DNA from: Coriobacteriaceae bacterium EMTCatB1
GTDB lineage: Bacteria; Actinomycetota; Coriobacteriia; Anaerosomatales; Anaerosomataceae
Reading direction: 5' to 3'
NCBI GenBank assembly: GCA_001950395.1
Contig: BDLO01000001.1
Coordinates: 1,277,979 to 1,341,978, forward strand
DNA length: 64,000 nt
Shown: positions 37,231 to 47,129 of the stretch, in pieces
Numbering within the stretch: position 1 is the stretch's first letter
How the letters are laid out: each line of letters starts with the position of its first letter
Notes under the pieces: model-generated
What the model was told of the DNA's origin: nothing
Database searches by the model: none
Seen by the model: only the letters and a program-made list of their open reading frames with translations
Made by a program: the position numbers and the translations under genes

Positions 37231-37260
37231 ATTGTAGGGCAACGAACGGCATCCCGTCAG
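37231..37260 (-). promoter_or_regulatory. sigma-70-type promoter of the purC operon
   Basis: On the minus strand CTGACG (37260-37255), an 18-base spacer and TACAAT (37236-37231) form a good -35/-10 pair. Transcription would begin near 37224, giving a leader of about 40 nt before purC. There is no room for a purine riboswitch in such a leader. Confidence 0.55.
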
Positions 37261-37298
37261 GGGCAGCATAAGGACGGTGCCCGGCGTCGCGCAGCGCG

Positions 37299-37514
37299 TC
37301 AGCCGATCACGCCGAGGAAGGCGAGCCCCGCAAGCGCGTGGAAGACGGCGCCGGCAGCGATCACGAGGGCGACGGCCTTGTGGACTTGGAGGTGCAGCCT
37401 GCCCTTGAAGCGGATGACGCGCAGGCCTTGCAGGATCTGGAACGCGAGCAGCGCCGCCATGAACGATCCGCCGATCACGATCATGAACGGCTTGATCTCG
37501 ATGCCGAACAGCAT
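37299..37514 (-). CDS. small two-helix membrane protein with histidines
   Basis: A 71-residue integral membrane protein ([22 protein letters not shown] and [23 protein letters not shown]). Three histidines ([19 protein letters not shown]) lie at positions that could ligate haem, as in small cytochrome b-like membrane subunits. The ATG at 37514 has GGAGG five bases upstream. The family is not recognised. It lies between the purC promoter and the kinase gene. Confidence 0.6.
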   Translation of the reverse strand: MLFGIEIKPFMIVIGGSFMAALLAFQILQGLRVIRFKGRLHLQVHKAVALVIAAGAVFHALAGLAFLGVIG

Positions 37515-37584
37515 GCCAGCCTCCTCCGGACTCGACCTCGCTACCCGGATTCATGCGCGAAAACGGCTGGCCTCAAACCGCCGA

Positions 37585-38472
37585 TCAGATCGCGCAGGCG
37601 CCGCTCCACGCGCAGAGGTTGTCGCGAAGCACCTCGGGCAGCGCCGCCACCAGGTCGCGCGCACGCATCGCCGGCGTCGCGCCCATGACGCGACCGGCCT
37701 CGCGGTTCGCCCGCGCGGCGCACACCGCCGCGTCCAGCGTGGGGAATCCGGCCGCCAGGAACGCCGCGGCGAGCCCTGTGAGGGTGTCGCCCGTGCCGCC
37801 GATCGCCTCGAGCGCGGGAACGAGCGGCTCGGCGACAGTCGCCGCGACCTCGCCTTCCACGACGACGTGGTCGGTCTCGCCTTTGACGAGCAGCACGCGG
37901 GCGGCCCCGCCACGCTCGTGCGCCAGACGAGCGAGCTTTGCCGGATCGAACCCGTCGGTGCCGAAGAGGTAGTGCGACACGTACGCGGGGTGCGTCACCT
38001 CGGGGTCTGCGAGGAACCCGACCTCGCCGACGTCTGGCGTCATCAGCTCGAATCGCGGCGCGAGCCCAGCGGCTTTCGCGGCATACATCCCGCCCGCGTC
38101 CGCTACGAGGAGCGCGTCGGGCGCCTCGCGCTCGAGAAGCCCGATCGCCTCGCGCATGAGCGCCATGACGGGCTGCACGTAGTGGAAGGCGACGACCGAG
38201 GGCCGCACGCGCGCAAGCGCCTCCGGAAGCGCCTTGAACACGGCGCGGGTGCCGTCACCGCGGCCGACGTCGCCAGCAAGCAGCGCCCAGGGCCCAGGAC
38301 ACCCGAGGTGCTTCGACGCGGCGCACGCGGCCCCAAGCATCGCGGCCGTCCCCTGCGCGTGCGGCACCGTGGCCCCGCCCACGCGAAGCGAGCCGTCAGG
38401 CCCCAGCTCCGCCGGCCCGAGTGCAAGCGGACCGCCCTGGACGGGATACGTCGCGACGACGAGCAGCGTCAT
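37585..38472 (-). CDS. ribokinase/NAD(P)HX-dehydratase-fold kinase of the YedE-TusA locus
   Basis: A 295-residue protein of the ribokinase superfamily. The anion-hole/catalytic motif GGTGDTLTGLAAAF is complete. The rest aligns only loosely with hydroxymethylpyrimidine kinases or NAD(P)H-hydrate dehydratases. It starts by ATGA overlap with the DUF3343 gene (ATG 38472), so it belongs to the YedE-TusA-DUF3343 operon. The substrate is unknown. The tight coupling suggests a role in the same sulfur/selenium process rather than general metabolism. Confidence 0.7.
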   Translation of the reverse strand: MTLLVVATYPVQGGPLALGPAELGPDGSLRVGGATVPHAQGTAAMLGAACAASKHLGCPGPWALLAGDVGRGDGTRAVFKALPEALARVRPSVVAFHYVQPVMALMREAIGLLEREAPDALLVADAGGMYAAKAAGLAPRFELMTPDVGEVGFLADPEVTHPAYVSHYLFGTDGFDPAKLARLAHERGGAARVLLVKGETDHVVVEGEVAATVAEPLVPALEAIGGTGDTLTGLAAAFLAAGFPTLDAAVCAARANREAGRVMGATPAMRARDLVAALPEVLRDNLCAWSGACAI

Positions 38473-39017
38473 GCTGGCTGCACCCCCAGGAGCGCGCACG
38501 CTTCCTCGTACGCGCGGTCCAGCATGAGGCCGCACAGCGTGTAGCCGAGCGTCTTGGGACGCGGCACCTCGTCGAGCCGCTTGCCGACGAGCTCGATGTT
38601 GAGGTACGGGATGTCAGGACAACCGCCGCCCGACGTGTTGACGATGACGAGGGTGTCCTTGTCCACCGTGATCTTCATGTTGCCCGCGCGAACCATCAGG
38701 TGACCGCCGAAGTCAACCGTCGTGACGAGCTCCGTCGGCTGCGCCGCCGAGCCCGGATCGTCCACCCAGCCGCGGACCGGAACGCCGGCGTCACGCAGCA
38801 GCCGCTCCGCCCCCACGTGCTCGACGCGCGGGATCGCGACTGCAAGGTCGCACCCGGCACGCAGGTGGTGCGGAGGTGCGACGAGCGCGTACTCGTATCC
38901 TGCGCTCTTGAGCACGCGCTCGGCCCACAGCGCGTCAGGGACTTGATCGAACAGGAAGAGCCCGGACGCCTCGCCGGCGCCCGGGTCTTCTGTGCGCTTC
39001 TTCGAGCGGAACAGCAT
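38469..39017 (-). CDS. DUF3343 protein with C-terminal conserved extension
   Basis: A 182-residue protein. Residues 20-90 (LFLFDQVPDALWAERVLKSA, YALVAPPHHLRAGCDLAVAI) are the DUF3343 domain, usually found beside YedF/YeeE-type proteins. The second half (GNMKITVDKDTLVIVNTSGGGCPDIP) is a further conserved-looking domain with cysteines in GGGCPDIP and TLCGLML. ATG 39017 shares one base with the tusA stop (TGATG). It probably acts as a sulfur or selenium carrier or co-regulator; the role is inferred from context. Confidence 0.78.
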   Translation of the reverse strand: MLFRSKKRTEDPGAGEASGLFLFDQVPDALWAERVLKSAGYEYALVAPPHHLRAGCDLAVAIPRVEHVGAERLLRDAGVPVRGWVDDPGSAAQPTELVTTVDFGGHLMVRAGNMKITVDKDTLVIVNTSGGGCPDIPYLNIELVGKRLDEVPRPKTLGYTLCGLMLDRAYEEACALLGVQPA

Positions 39018-39226
39018 CACGACTTCGTTCCGGTGATCGTCCAGCCCTCTGCCGTCTCCTCCACGGTCACCTGGTACGAGCTGTCCTTGAGGAGGTTCAC
39101 GACGTTGGCCTTCGCGGTGCCGCTGTCGACCAGCACCGTGATCTTCTCCGGGTCGCTCTCCAGCGCCTTCTTCGTGCGCATGAGCGGCACCGGGCAGGAG
39201 AACCCTCTGACGTCGACTTCTGCCAT
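39017..39226 (-). CDS. tusA: TusA/YedF-family sulfurtransferase
   Basis: A 69-residue sulfur carrier of the TusA fold. The catalytic CPxP motif is present as GFSCPVPLMRTKKAL. The ATG at 39226 with GGAGGGAG upstream removes 29 spurious residues of the track ORF. It is sandwiched between yedE and the DUF3343 gene, a common arrangement of selenium/sulfur-relay loci. It would pass persulfide from the imported sulfur source or from IscS to an acceptor. Confidence 0.9.
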   Translation of the reverse strand: MAEVDVRGFSCPVPLMRTKKALESDPEKITVLVDSGTAKANVVNLLKDSSYQVTVEETAEGWTITGTKS

Positions 39227-39240
39227 GTGTGACTCCCTCC

Positions 39241-40503
39241 TCACGCCGCGCGCTCGCGCTTGATGAGCGCGATGGCGACGAGCACGACTGCCATGACTGC
39301 GAGCGCCGGCCATCCGAGCTGCGACAGGCCCTTGGCGGACGACGCGATGCCTTGCCAGTGCGCCACGAACGCGCCTGCCGCCATCCCGAGCACTGCAGCG
39401 AACGCGTCGGCGTCGCCCTCACCAGACATGATCACCTGGCGGAACGGGCATCCGCCGAGCATGACCGCCGCGAGCCCCGCCACTGCCATCGCGGCGAAGT
39501 TGCCGAGCGCGTCGGTGTGCGCGATCGGCTGGTTCTCGAAGCCGAGGTTGAACTGCCCGAGAGCCACGTTCGCGACGAATGCGCCCACGAGCAAGCCGAT
39601 GACGCCGAACAGCAGGTCGAAGCGCTTGACGAGCACCACGTCGCGGATGCCGCCGATAGAGCAGAATCGGCTGCGCTGCGCGACTGTGCCGAGCACGAGA
39701 CCAGCAACGAGCGAGATCGCGATCGGCGCACGCTTGCCGCCCGGCTGCGGCTTGGCCTTCGCCACGGCCTCCGCCGAAGCCACCACGGCTCCGTCAGCGC
39801 CGACGATCGAGCCGTCCGGGGCAAGCATCGCACCGTCTGGCTTGAGGATCTTGCTCGGCGTGCCGTCTGGGCCCTTCAGGAAGACCGCAGGCGGCGTCGT
39901 GCCGGTCGCGAACGCCTTGGCCTTAGTAACGGTGAAGCCGTTGGGAGCGGTGCCCGAGGCAGACGCGAGCGCCAATCCGAGCAGCACCACTGCGAGCAGC
40001 ACGCCCAGCCAGCCGAGTGGAGCGGGAAGCCGCTTCGACCGGCCGAGGTTGTAGCCGTTCTTGAGGAACACGGCGCCGATGCTCACGCCCACGATGATGC
40101 CGGCTACGCCGTACAGCGCGTTCAGGTCGCCTCCGCCGAGGCGCAGCCACGCGCGCACCGTGCAACCGAGGAAGATGAGCGCCGAGACCATGAAGATGAA
40201 GCCGAGCACGAAGCGCAGGAGCGTGCCGGACCCGCCGCGCGGGCGGAATTCCTTGGTGGCGAACGCAGCTATGGCTGCGCCGAGGATCAGGCCGATGATC
40301 TCGGGCCTGATGTAGGCGACGGCGCCCATGTTCGCCTTCGCGCCGCCGAAGAACCCCGTCGTGTCGCGCAAGAAGCACGCGATGCACAGACCCATGTTCC
40401 CGGGATTGCCCTGGCTCACGAGCCAGGCCGCCACCACCCCGATGAACGCTCCCGCTGCGCCGAATATCCACGCAGACGGCCCCACGAGACGCTTCCCTGA
40501 CAT
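39241..40503 (-). CDS. yedE: YeeE/YedE-family sulfur or selenium transport membrane protein
   Basis: A 420-residue polytopic membrane protein with the family's paired halves. Conserved cysteines sit in NMGLCIACFLRDT, FLGCTVRAWLRLGGG, RSRFCSIGGIRD and MLGGCPFRQVIMSGEGD. These are the signatures of the YedE group (selenium metabolism protein YedE/FdhT, related to the thiosulfate importer YeeE). About 90 hydrophilic residues separate the halves (PSKILKPDGAMLAPDG). It begins at ATG 40503 and is the first gene of the operon with its own promoter. Whether it imports a sulfur or a selenium compound is not decided by sequence. Confidence 0.9.
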   Translation of the reverse strand: MSGKRLVGPSAWIFGAAGAFIGVVAAWLVSQGNPGNMGLCIACFLRDTTGFFGGAKANMGAVAYIRPEIIGLILGAAIAAFATKEFRPRGGSGTLLRFVLGFIFMVSALIFLGCTVRAWLRLGGGDLNALYGVAGIIVGVSIGAVFLKNGYNLGRSKRLPAPLGWLGVLLAVVLLGLALASASGTAPNGFTVTKAKAFATGTTPPAVFLKGPDGTPSKILKPDGAMLAPDGSIVGADGAVVASAEAVAKAKPQPGGKRAPIAISLVAGLVLGTVAQRSRFCSIGGIRDVVLVKRFDLLFGVIGLLVGAFVANVALGQFNLGFENQPIAHTDALGNFAAMAVAGLAAVMLGGCPFRQVIMSGEGDADAFAAVLGMAAGAFVAHWQGIASSAKGLSQLGWPALAVMAVVLVAIALIKRERAA

Positions 40504-40541
40504 GGCATCACCCCGTTCCCTCGACAACGGATGCTGGCGAT

Positions 40542-40569
40542 ACCATATATCAGTTGCTGTGATAGTCAA
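40542..40569 (-). promoter_or_regulatory. sigma-70-type promoter of the yedE operon
   Basis: TTGACT (40569-40564), a 16-base spacer and TATGGT (40547-40542) on the minus strand lie 39-66 bp before the yedE ATG. The stretch is the most AT-rich in the neighbourhood, which supports a promoter. Transcription would begin near 40535. Confidence 0.6.
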
Positions 40570-40597
40570 TACTCGTACTGCTGATTCTGTACGGCTC

Positions 40598-42181
40598 CTA
40601 CTGCCTGGGGAAATCGAGCGCTTCCATGAACCTTCGCTGGAACCTCGGGTCGGAAGCGAGGTCCAGCGTGACGATTCTGCGAGCCAGCCGTTCGGCTTCC
40701 GCCCTCGCTGTGCTCGACACCAGCGCGGCACGCGCGCCCTCCAGAGCAGCGTTGCCGACGAAGCGCAGCCGATCGCGCCAGACGCCGGGCAGCGTCCCCG
40801 TCCGCGCGAGCGCCTCGCTTTCGAGCCGGCGCCCGAAGCCGCCCGCGACGAGCACCTCCGCGACGTCGTGCGCGGCAAGCCCCGCCTCAGCAAGCAGCAG
40901 CTCGATCGCGGCTCGCACCGCGCCTTTCGCGAGCTGGACGGCGCGCACGTCTTTCTGCGTGAAGAGAAGCGCGCCCGACTCGTCGAGCACGAAGGCCCGC
41001 TGACCGTCTCGTTCGACGACGCGGCTTCCGAGCCGGCCCGCGCTCTCGCGCATGCGCCCGCTCGCGTCGAGGATCCCCGCGTCGAGCAGCGCGGCGGCGA
41101 GCGAAAGCGCTCCCGAACCGCACAGACCCGTCGGCTCGACGCCGCCCATCGTCTCGAGCCGCAAATCGCCCTCCTCGAGGGTCGCGGCTTCGATCGCGCC
41201 CGGCACCGCGCGCATGCCGCACGACAGCCCGGCGCCCTCGAGGGCCGGCCCGGCGGCGGCCGACGCGGCGAGCCAGCGATCGCCGGTCCACAGGACGACC
41301 TCCGCGTTCGTGCCGAGGTCGACGAAGAGACGCGGGTCGCTCGCGGAGTCCAGGCGAGCCGCCACGAGGCCCGCGATCGCGTCTGCTCCCACGAACGCCG
41401 AGACGCACGGGAGAGCGTACAGGTCCGCGTCGGTCACGCGAGCGCCGCCGACAGCGCGCCACGTCGTCGTGACCGCCTCGAGCGGCACGCCCTCGTACGG
41501 CGCCGCGCCGAGAGGCGTGACGTCGTGGCCGAGGAGGAGCCCTCGCATGGCGGTGTTCCCGACCGCCGCGATGCGAGCGATCCGATCGGCGTCTGGCGCT
41601 GCGGCCTGGGCGAGCTCGACGATGAGCGCGTCCGCTTGCTCGACGAGCGCGCGGTGCAGCGCCTCGCCTTCGCCACGCTGCGCCGCGGCGACGCGCGACA
41701 TCACGTCGGCCCCCCACGGATGCTGCGCGTTGAGCGCGCTCGCGGTGGCCAGGGCATCACCGCTTCTAAGGTCGACGAGGGCGGCCACGACGGTGGTCGT
41801 GCCGACGTCGAGCGCGACGCCGAGCGTCCCCGGTTCCGCGTCCGGGTCCGGCTTCCACGCCGGTTCGAGCGCAGCCCCCTCGACGACGGCGAGGGTACCA
41901 GGCAGTGGGACCTCCACAGTCACCGCTCCGAGCGCCCGCGCACGGCAGGCAAGCCGCCAGCCGTCAGCGACGGCGGCAGCGCCGAGCGCCGCGACCTCCT
42001 CTGCGGCCGGAGCCGAGAGCTCTCCCCGCACTCGTACGCGACAGCGCCCGCACGTCCCGAGACCAGCGCACGCGGCGTCGATGGCAACGCGCGCGACCCG
42101 CGCGGCGTCGAGCAACGTCGCGCCCTCAGCCACGCCCACAGGGGCGCCGCCTTCGAACCGGACCTCGACTCGCCGCGTCAT
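40598..42181 (-). CDS. RACo-like ASKHA protein with N-terminal [2Fe-2S] ferredoxin
   Basis: A 527-residue protein of the DUF4445/ASKHA family, the ATP-dependent reductive activators of corrinoid proteins (RACo, RamA). The ferredoxin domain has Cys38, Cys44, Cys47 and Cys79 (DAACAGLGTCGRC, RLACRAR). The ASKHA ATPase part shows VALDVGTTTVVAALV, AVGNTAMRGLLLGHD and FVDLGTNAEVVLW. Such enzymes restore Co(I) in methyltransferase systems. No corrinoid protein or methyltransferase is nearby. ATG 42181 with GGGAG is used; the much longer track ORF is a read-through. Confidence 0.9.
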   Translation of the reverse strand: MTRRVEVRFEGGAPVGVAEGATLLDAARVARVAIDAACAGLGTCGRCRVRVRGELSAPAAEEVAALGAAAVADGWRLACRARALGAVTVEVPLPGTLAVVEGAALEPAWKPDPDAEPGTLGVALDVGTTTVVAALVDLRSGDALATASALNAQHPWGADVMSRVAAAQRGEGEALHRALVEQADALIVELAQAAAPDADRIARIAAVGNTAMRGLLLGHDVTPLGAAPYEGVPLEAVTTTWRAVGGARVTDADLYALPCVSAFVGADAIAGLVAARLDSASDPRLFVDLGTNAEVVLWTGDRWLAASAAAGPALEGAGLSCGMRAVPGAIEAATLEEGDLRLETMGGVEPTGLCGSGALSLAAALLDAGILDASGRMRESAGRLGSRVVERDGQRAFVLDESGALLFTQKDVRAVQLAKGAVRAAIELLLAEAGLAAHDVAEVLVAGGFGRRLESEALARTGTLPGVWRDRLRFVGNAALEGARAALVSSTARAEAERLARRIVTLDLASDPRFQRRFMEALDFPRQ

Positions 42182-42301
42182 GAAGCTCCCATCGCCGCCG
42201 ATGCCCGCATGATACTCGGAACGCGCCCAGCGCGTGGCGGCACCGGATGCAAGAGCGTATACTCGACGGGCGGATTGCATATCCAAGAATCGGAAACTGA
42301 C

Positions 42302-44712
42302 ATGACGCCCACGAAGCATCCGAACCCGTCTGCGCGCCTGAAGCCGCCGTCGTGGCTGTGGGCCGTGGTCGGAGCCGTGGTCCTCGCGACGCTCGCCGTA
42401 GGAGCGTTCTTCCTGCGAGCGGAGGCGCGTCAGCAGCACGAAGAGGCCGAAGCCGAGGTGGCCGCGGTCGCCACGAACGTGGCGACCCGCATCTCGAACG
42501 ACTGCGAGCGGTACCGCCTGTCCCTCGAGCTCATCTCCAGCGCCACGCCCATCCGCGCCGCTGCGGCTCGCATCGCGCTCGGCGCCCAAACGCCCGCCGA
42601 CGAACGGCTCGTGCAGGAGCGGCTCGGTGCGCTGGCTCGCGTGTACGGCTACGGCGAGGTGTGGTTGCTGGATTCCCAGGGACGGAAGCTTTTCGCGGTC
42701 CACGGCACCGATCCGAAGTCGACGCCGGGACTGACCGAGGCTCTCCGCGAGGCGCTCTCGAGCGGCCGCATCGTCATGTCCGACCTCCACCGGCCGGAGC
42801 CAGACGCCGCACCACACGTCCACTTCGTTGCGCCGCTCCCAGCAGAAGACGGCGAACCCGCGAACGTCGCCGTGGTGGCCACCGTCAACGCTGACGATCT
42901 GCTGTACAGAGAGCTCGCCGAGTGGCCGAGCACAGAGAAGACCGGCGAGGCGCTGCTCCTGCGCCGACAGCTCGACGGCAGCGTGTCGATCTCGTCGCCG
43001 ACGCGGCTGACGAGCGACCCGCCGCTCACCCGCTCGCTTACCGCGACGGCGAACACGGTGGAGGTCGCCGCCTTCCACTCGCCCGACTCATCCTTGGAAG
43101 GCGTCGACTACCGTGGCGAGCGAGTCATCGCGTACGCGAAGCCCGTCTCAGGCACCCCGTGGACGCTCCTCGCCAAAGTCGACGCGAGCGAGGCGCTCGC
43201 CGCGTGGCGGTCGCAAGAGTTCCTCGCGATGCTCGCACTCGCGCTCGTCGAGGCAAGCATCGTCGGCAGCGCCACGTTCGGCTGGACACGCTACGCGGCT
43301 TCGCAGCGCAAGCGCGACGCTGAGCGGCTCACGGCAGTGCTCGGCGTCTTGCGCGCCCGCCCCGCCTCGCCCCACGACCTTCTCGTCCGGCTCGCGCGCG
43401 AGGTGATGGACGCGACCGGCAGCACCGCCTGCGCCGTCTACCGCTACCACCCTGACACCGACGAGCTTTCCGTGGACGTGCGCCTGAGTGAGAGCATCGC
43501 GCAGCCAGGGCCCTCGCTCACCAGTTCCAAGCAGCGCATCGCTGCCGACGATGCCGGCGCATGGTCGCAGCCGATACGCACGGGCAAGCCGCTGTTCATC
43601 AACGGCGACGCGGAGCGCGTCCTCGCACAGATGGGCTATCCGCAGCACCACCTGAAGATACGCACGTTCATGGCAGTCCCAATCGTGATCGACGGGACGC
43701 CCGTGGCCGTCGTCGGGCTCGCCAACAGCCCGGATGGCTACGACCAGCGCGACGCCGCCGAAGCGACGATGGTGTTCGAAGCAGCTTGGCACGAGGTGGA
43801 GCGGCTTGCCGTGCTCCAAGAGCTCGAGTCGCGCGTGGAAGAGCGCACGCAAGAGCTCGCGGAAGCGAACGAGGAGCTGCAGGCGCAGTCCGAGGAGCTC
43901 GCGGCCGCCAACGAGGAGCTCATCGCGACCAACGAGGAGCTGAACGCTGCGAACGCTGAGCTCGCGAGGCAGGCCGAGGAGCTCGCCGAGCAAGCGAGCT
44001 CGAGCAGCGCACCCGAGAGCTCGCGGAGGCGAACGAGGCGAAGACGAAGTTCCTGCGCACGATGAGCCACGAGCTGCGGACGCCCCTCAACTCGGTCATC
44101 GGGTTCACGCAGCTCATGCTGCAAGGGCTGGCCGGACCGCTCACAGAGGAGCAGCGCAAGCAGCTCGAGATGGTCAATGCGTCCGGACACCACCTGCTCT
44201 CGCTCGTCAACGACCTCCTCGACCTCTCGCGCATCGAGGCGGGCGCGGTGGTCTTGCAGCGGGAGCCGATCGACGTGGCCGCGCTCGTCGCCGAGGCGGT
44301 AGATGCCGTGCGGGCGACGGCCGACGCGAAGGGCCTGGCGCTTGAGGCCGAGGTCCCCGAGCCGGCGCCGCCGCTCGTGTCCGACTGCACCCGCGTGAAG
44401 CAGATCCTGCTCAACCTGCTCTCCAACGCCGTGAAGTTCACCGAGAGCGGGACGGTCCGCATCGCAGTGTCGCAAGACGGCCACCGAACGGTCTCGTTCG
44501 CGGTGAGCGACACGGGGCCGGGCATCCCGAAGGAAGACCTCGAGCGCATCTTCGACGAGTTCGTGCAGCTCGACGCCGCCGAAGGGGTGCGCGGCACGGG
44601 TCTGGGACTGCCGATAGCGCGGCGGCTCGCCATCGCCCTCGGCGGGACGCTCACCGTCAAGAGCACGGTCGGCAGGGGCTCGACGTTCGTGCTCACGCTG
44701 CCGCAGGAGTGA
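42302..44712 (+). pseudogene. sensor histidine kinase, frameshifted before the phosphorylation site
   Basis: A two-part kinase reading frame. Frame 2 encodes TM1, a sensor domain of about 250 residues, TM2, a GAF-like domain and a coiled coil (EELAAANEELIATNEEL) and ends at 44065 after nonsense (SSSSAPESSRRR). Frame 1 continues the real sequence from about 43996 (ELEQRTRELAEANEAKTKFL) into MSHELRTPLN, with N box NLLSNAVKF, G1 DTGPGIP and G2 GTGLGLP. The shift (one base missing, or two gained) is at about 43991-43999. Translation from ATG 44062 would give only the catalytic half without helix 1. It is either an inactivated gene or a sequencing error. No response regulator is adjacent. Confidence 0.85.
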
Positions 44713-44751
44713 GGTGCACGCCAGCGCACGGCAGACGCGCACCTCGCCCGA

Positions 44752-47106
44752 TCACCGCACGCTTGGCTTGAAGCGCTTGAGCATGAGCGAGCTCGTCACG
44801 ACGCTCACGCTCGAAAGCGCCATCGCCGCTCCCGCGAACTCCGGCTTCAGCAGCCCGAGCGCGGCGATTGGGATCCCCAGCGTGTTGTAGCCGAGCGCCC
44901 ACAGGAAGTTCTGGCGAATCTTCCGCATCGTCGCGCGCGACAGCTCGAGCGCCGCGAGCGCGTCTCTCAGGTCGTTGCGCACGAGCACGACGTCGCCCGC
45001 CTCGAGCGCGACGTCGGTGCCGGCGCCCATGACGATGCCGACGTCGGCCTGCGCGAGCGCCGGCGTGTCGTTGATGCCGTCGCCGACCATCGCCACGACG
45101 CGCCCCTCGCCCTGCAGCCTCGCGACCTCGTTCGCCTTGCGGTCGGGCAGCACCTCGGCGAGCACGCGCTCGGCTTCGATCCCGGCCTGCTCAGCGATCG
45201 CACGCGCTGTGCGCGCGTTGTCGCCGGTGATCATGTACACGTCGACTCCCGCTGCCCGCAGCTTCGCGACGGCGTCCCGCGCCTCCGGCTTGATGGTGTC
45301 CGCCACCGCGATGACGCCGGCGAGACGTCCCTCGATGGCAACCAGCAGAACTGTTTGTCCGCGCGCTTCGAGCTCGGCTATCCGCGCCTCGTGCGCCTCG
45401 ACCGCGACCCCCTCGCTCGCCATGAGCGCCCTGGTGCCGCAGGCGACGCGCCGACCGCCGACCGCGCCGGTCACACCCCTGCCGGGCACCGCTTCGAAGC
45501 CCTCGGGTTGCTCGAGGTCGATGCCGCTTTCCTTCGCGCGCGCAACGACCGCTTCCGCGAGCGGATGCTCGGATGCGCGCTCGAGAGAAGCCGCGAGCGC
45601 GAGCAGGTCCCGCTCGGCTTCCTCGAGGGCAACGACCTCGGTCACCTGCGGCTTGCCGACCGTGAGCGTGCCCGTCTTGTCGAACACGAACGCATCCACG
45701 GACTCGAGCCGCTCGAGCGCCTCAGCCGTCTTGAACAGCACGCCGAGCTCCGCGCCCTTGCCGGTGCCGACCATCACCGCGGTCGGCGTCGCTAGCCCGA
45801 GCGCGCACGGACACGCGATGACGACGACGGCCGTGCCGGCGAGCAGGGCACGGACGAACGGGGTCATCGTGGCGTAGAAGGAAGCGTCGACGAATCTCGG
45901 CACCACGAGCAGCCACACGAGGAAGGTGACGGCAGCAGCCGTCAGCACCGCAGGCACGAACACCGCGGAGATGCGGTCGGCGAAGCGCTGCACGGGCGCT
46001 TTCGAGCCCTGCGCCTGCTCCACGAGCCGCACGATCTGCGCGAGCATGGTGTCGCGCCCGACCTTGGTGGCACGCATCGTGAACGATCCGAGCTTGTTGA
46101 TCGTGGCGCCGATGACCTGGTCGCCGGGGTTCTTCTCGACCGGGATCGACTCCCCGGTGAGCATCGACTCGTCCACCGACGAGCGGCCCTCGATCACCAC
46201 GCCGTCCACCGGCACCTTCTCGCCAGGACGGACGACGATGACGTCGCCAGGCAGCACCTCCTCCACCGGCAAGTCGACCTCCACGCCGTCTCGGACGACG
46301 CGCGCAGTCTTCGCGGCGAGCCCCGCGAGCCGGCGGATCGCGTCGCCCGTGCGGCCCTTCGCGCGCGCCTCGAGCAGCTTGCCGAGCAGCACGAAGGTGA
46401 TGAGCAGCGCGGCTGTCTCATAGAAAGCCGGCTCGGCCTCGAGCGCGGGCACGAAGGTCGAAGCCACGGAGTACAGGTACGCCGCGCTGGTGCCCACGGC
46501 GATCAGGGTGTCCATGTTGCCCGTGCGCTGCTTGAGCGCGTGCCAGAAACCGCGATAGAACTGGCGGCCGGCGACCAGCTGCACGGGCGTGGCGAGCACG
46601 AACCCGAGGTACTTGGCGACCATCATCGGCTCCCACATGCCACCGAAGATGCCGCTCAGCGCTCCTGCGAGCGCACGAGGGACCGCCTCCATGAACGGCG
46701 GCACCATGGAGACCACGAACAGCGGGACCGATAGGGCGGCGGAGAACGCGAACAGGCGCCGTTGGCGCTGTTCGTGCTCGCGCTGCGCGGCGCGCTGCTC
46801 GTCGTCTGCGGAGACGCCAGGCGCGGTCGACTCGACGATCGGCTTCGCGCCGTACCCTGCCCGCTCGACTGCCTCGACGATGTCGCGCACCGCGACGACG
46901 GCGGGGTCGAACTCCGCCACCATCTTCTCGCTCGCGAGGTTGACGTTCACCTTCTCGACGCCAGGCACTTTGCTCACCGTCTTCTCGATGACGGCAGCGC
47001 AGGCGGCGCACGTCATGCCGGTGACGGCGAACATCGCCTCCTCGCCAGCGCTCTCATCTGCAGTCGCTGACTTCGCGACGGTATCCTCTTCCACGATCTC
47101 CTCCAT
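44752..47106 (-). CDS. copA: copper-exporting P1B-type ATPase
   Basis: A 784-residue heavy-metal pump. One N-terminal metal-binding domain carries GMTCAAC (Cys33, Cys36). The membrane metal site is [10 protein letters not shown], the phosphorylation site DKTGTLT, the nucleotide site SEHPLAEAV and the hinge [10 protein letters not shown]. These together define Cu(I)-ATPases. ATG 47106 is chosen over the track's GTG; a third option, ATG 47034 just before the metal domain with GAGGAGG, is possible. It lies 23 bp after the TauE-cupredoxin gene. Confidence 0.95.
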   Translation of the reverse strand: MEEIVEEDTVAKSATADESAGEEAMFAVTGMTCAACAAVIEKTVSKVPGVEKVNVNLASEKMVAEFDPAVVAVRDIVEAVERAGYGAKPIVESTAPGVSADDEQRAAQREHEQRQRRLFAFSAALSVPLFVVSMVPPFMEAVPRALAGALSGIFGGMWEPMMVAKYLGFVLATPVQLVAGRQFYRGFWHALKQRTGNMDTLIAVGTSAAYLYSVASTFVPALEAEPAFYETAALLITFVLLGKLLEARAKGRTGDAIRRLAGLAAKTARVVRDGVEVDLPVEEVLPGDVIVVRPGEKVPVDGVVIEGRSSVDESMLTGESIPVEKNPGDQVIGATINKLGSFTMRATKVGRDTMLAQIVRLVEQAQGSKAPVQRFADRISAVFVPAVLTAAAVTFLVWLLVVPRFVDASFYATMTPFVRALLAGTAVVVIACPCALGLATPTAVMVGTGKGAELGVLFKTAEALERLESVDAFVFDKTGTLTVGKPQVTEVVALEEAERDLLALAASLERASEHPLAEAVVARAKESGIDLEQPEGFEAVPGRGVTGAVGGRRVACGTRALMASEGVAVEAHEARIAELEARGQTVLLVAIEGRLAGVIAVADTIKPEARDAVAKLRAAGVDVYMITGDNARTARAIAEQAGIEAERVLAEVLPDRKANEVARLQGEGRVVAMVGDGINDTPALAQADVGIVMGAGTDVALEAGDVVLVRNDLRDALAALELSRATMRKIRQNFLWALGYNTLGIPIAALGLLKPEFAGAAMALSSVSVVTSSLMLKRFKPSVR

Positions 47107-47129
47107 TCCAGGTGAAGCGGCACCCACCG

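Noticed and set aside
37184-37298. A purine riboswitch ahead of purC
   Set aside because: The predicted leader is only about 40 nt and contains no purine-riboswitch loop sequences.
38469-40503. A selenocysteine codon in the YedE-TusA-DUF3343 operon
   Set aside because: Cysteine motifs are all encoded by TGC/TGT and no in-frame TGA inside conserved regions was seen.
40328-42301. The 1245-aa plus-strand ORF starting 40328
   Set aside because: Its first 658 residues run antisense to yedE and the RACo-like gene and are Arg/Glu-rich without any domain. Only the part from ATG 42302 is a real kinase.
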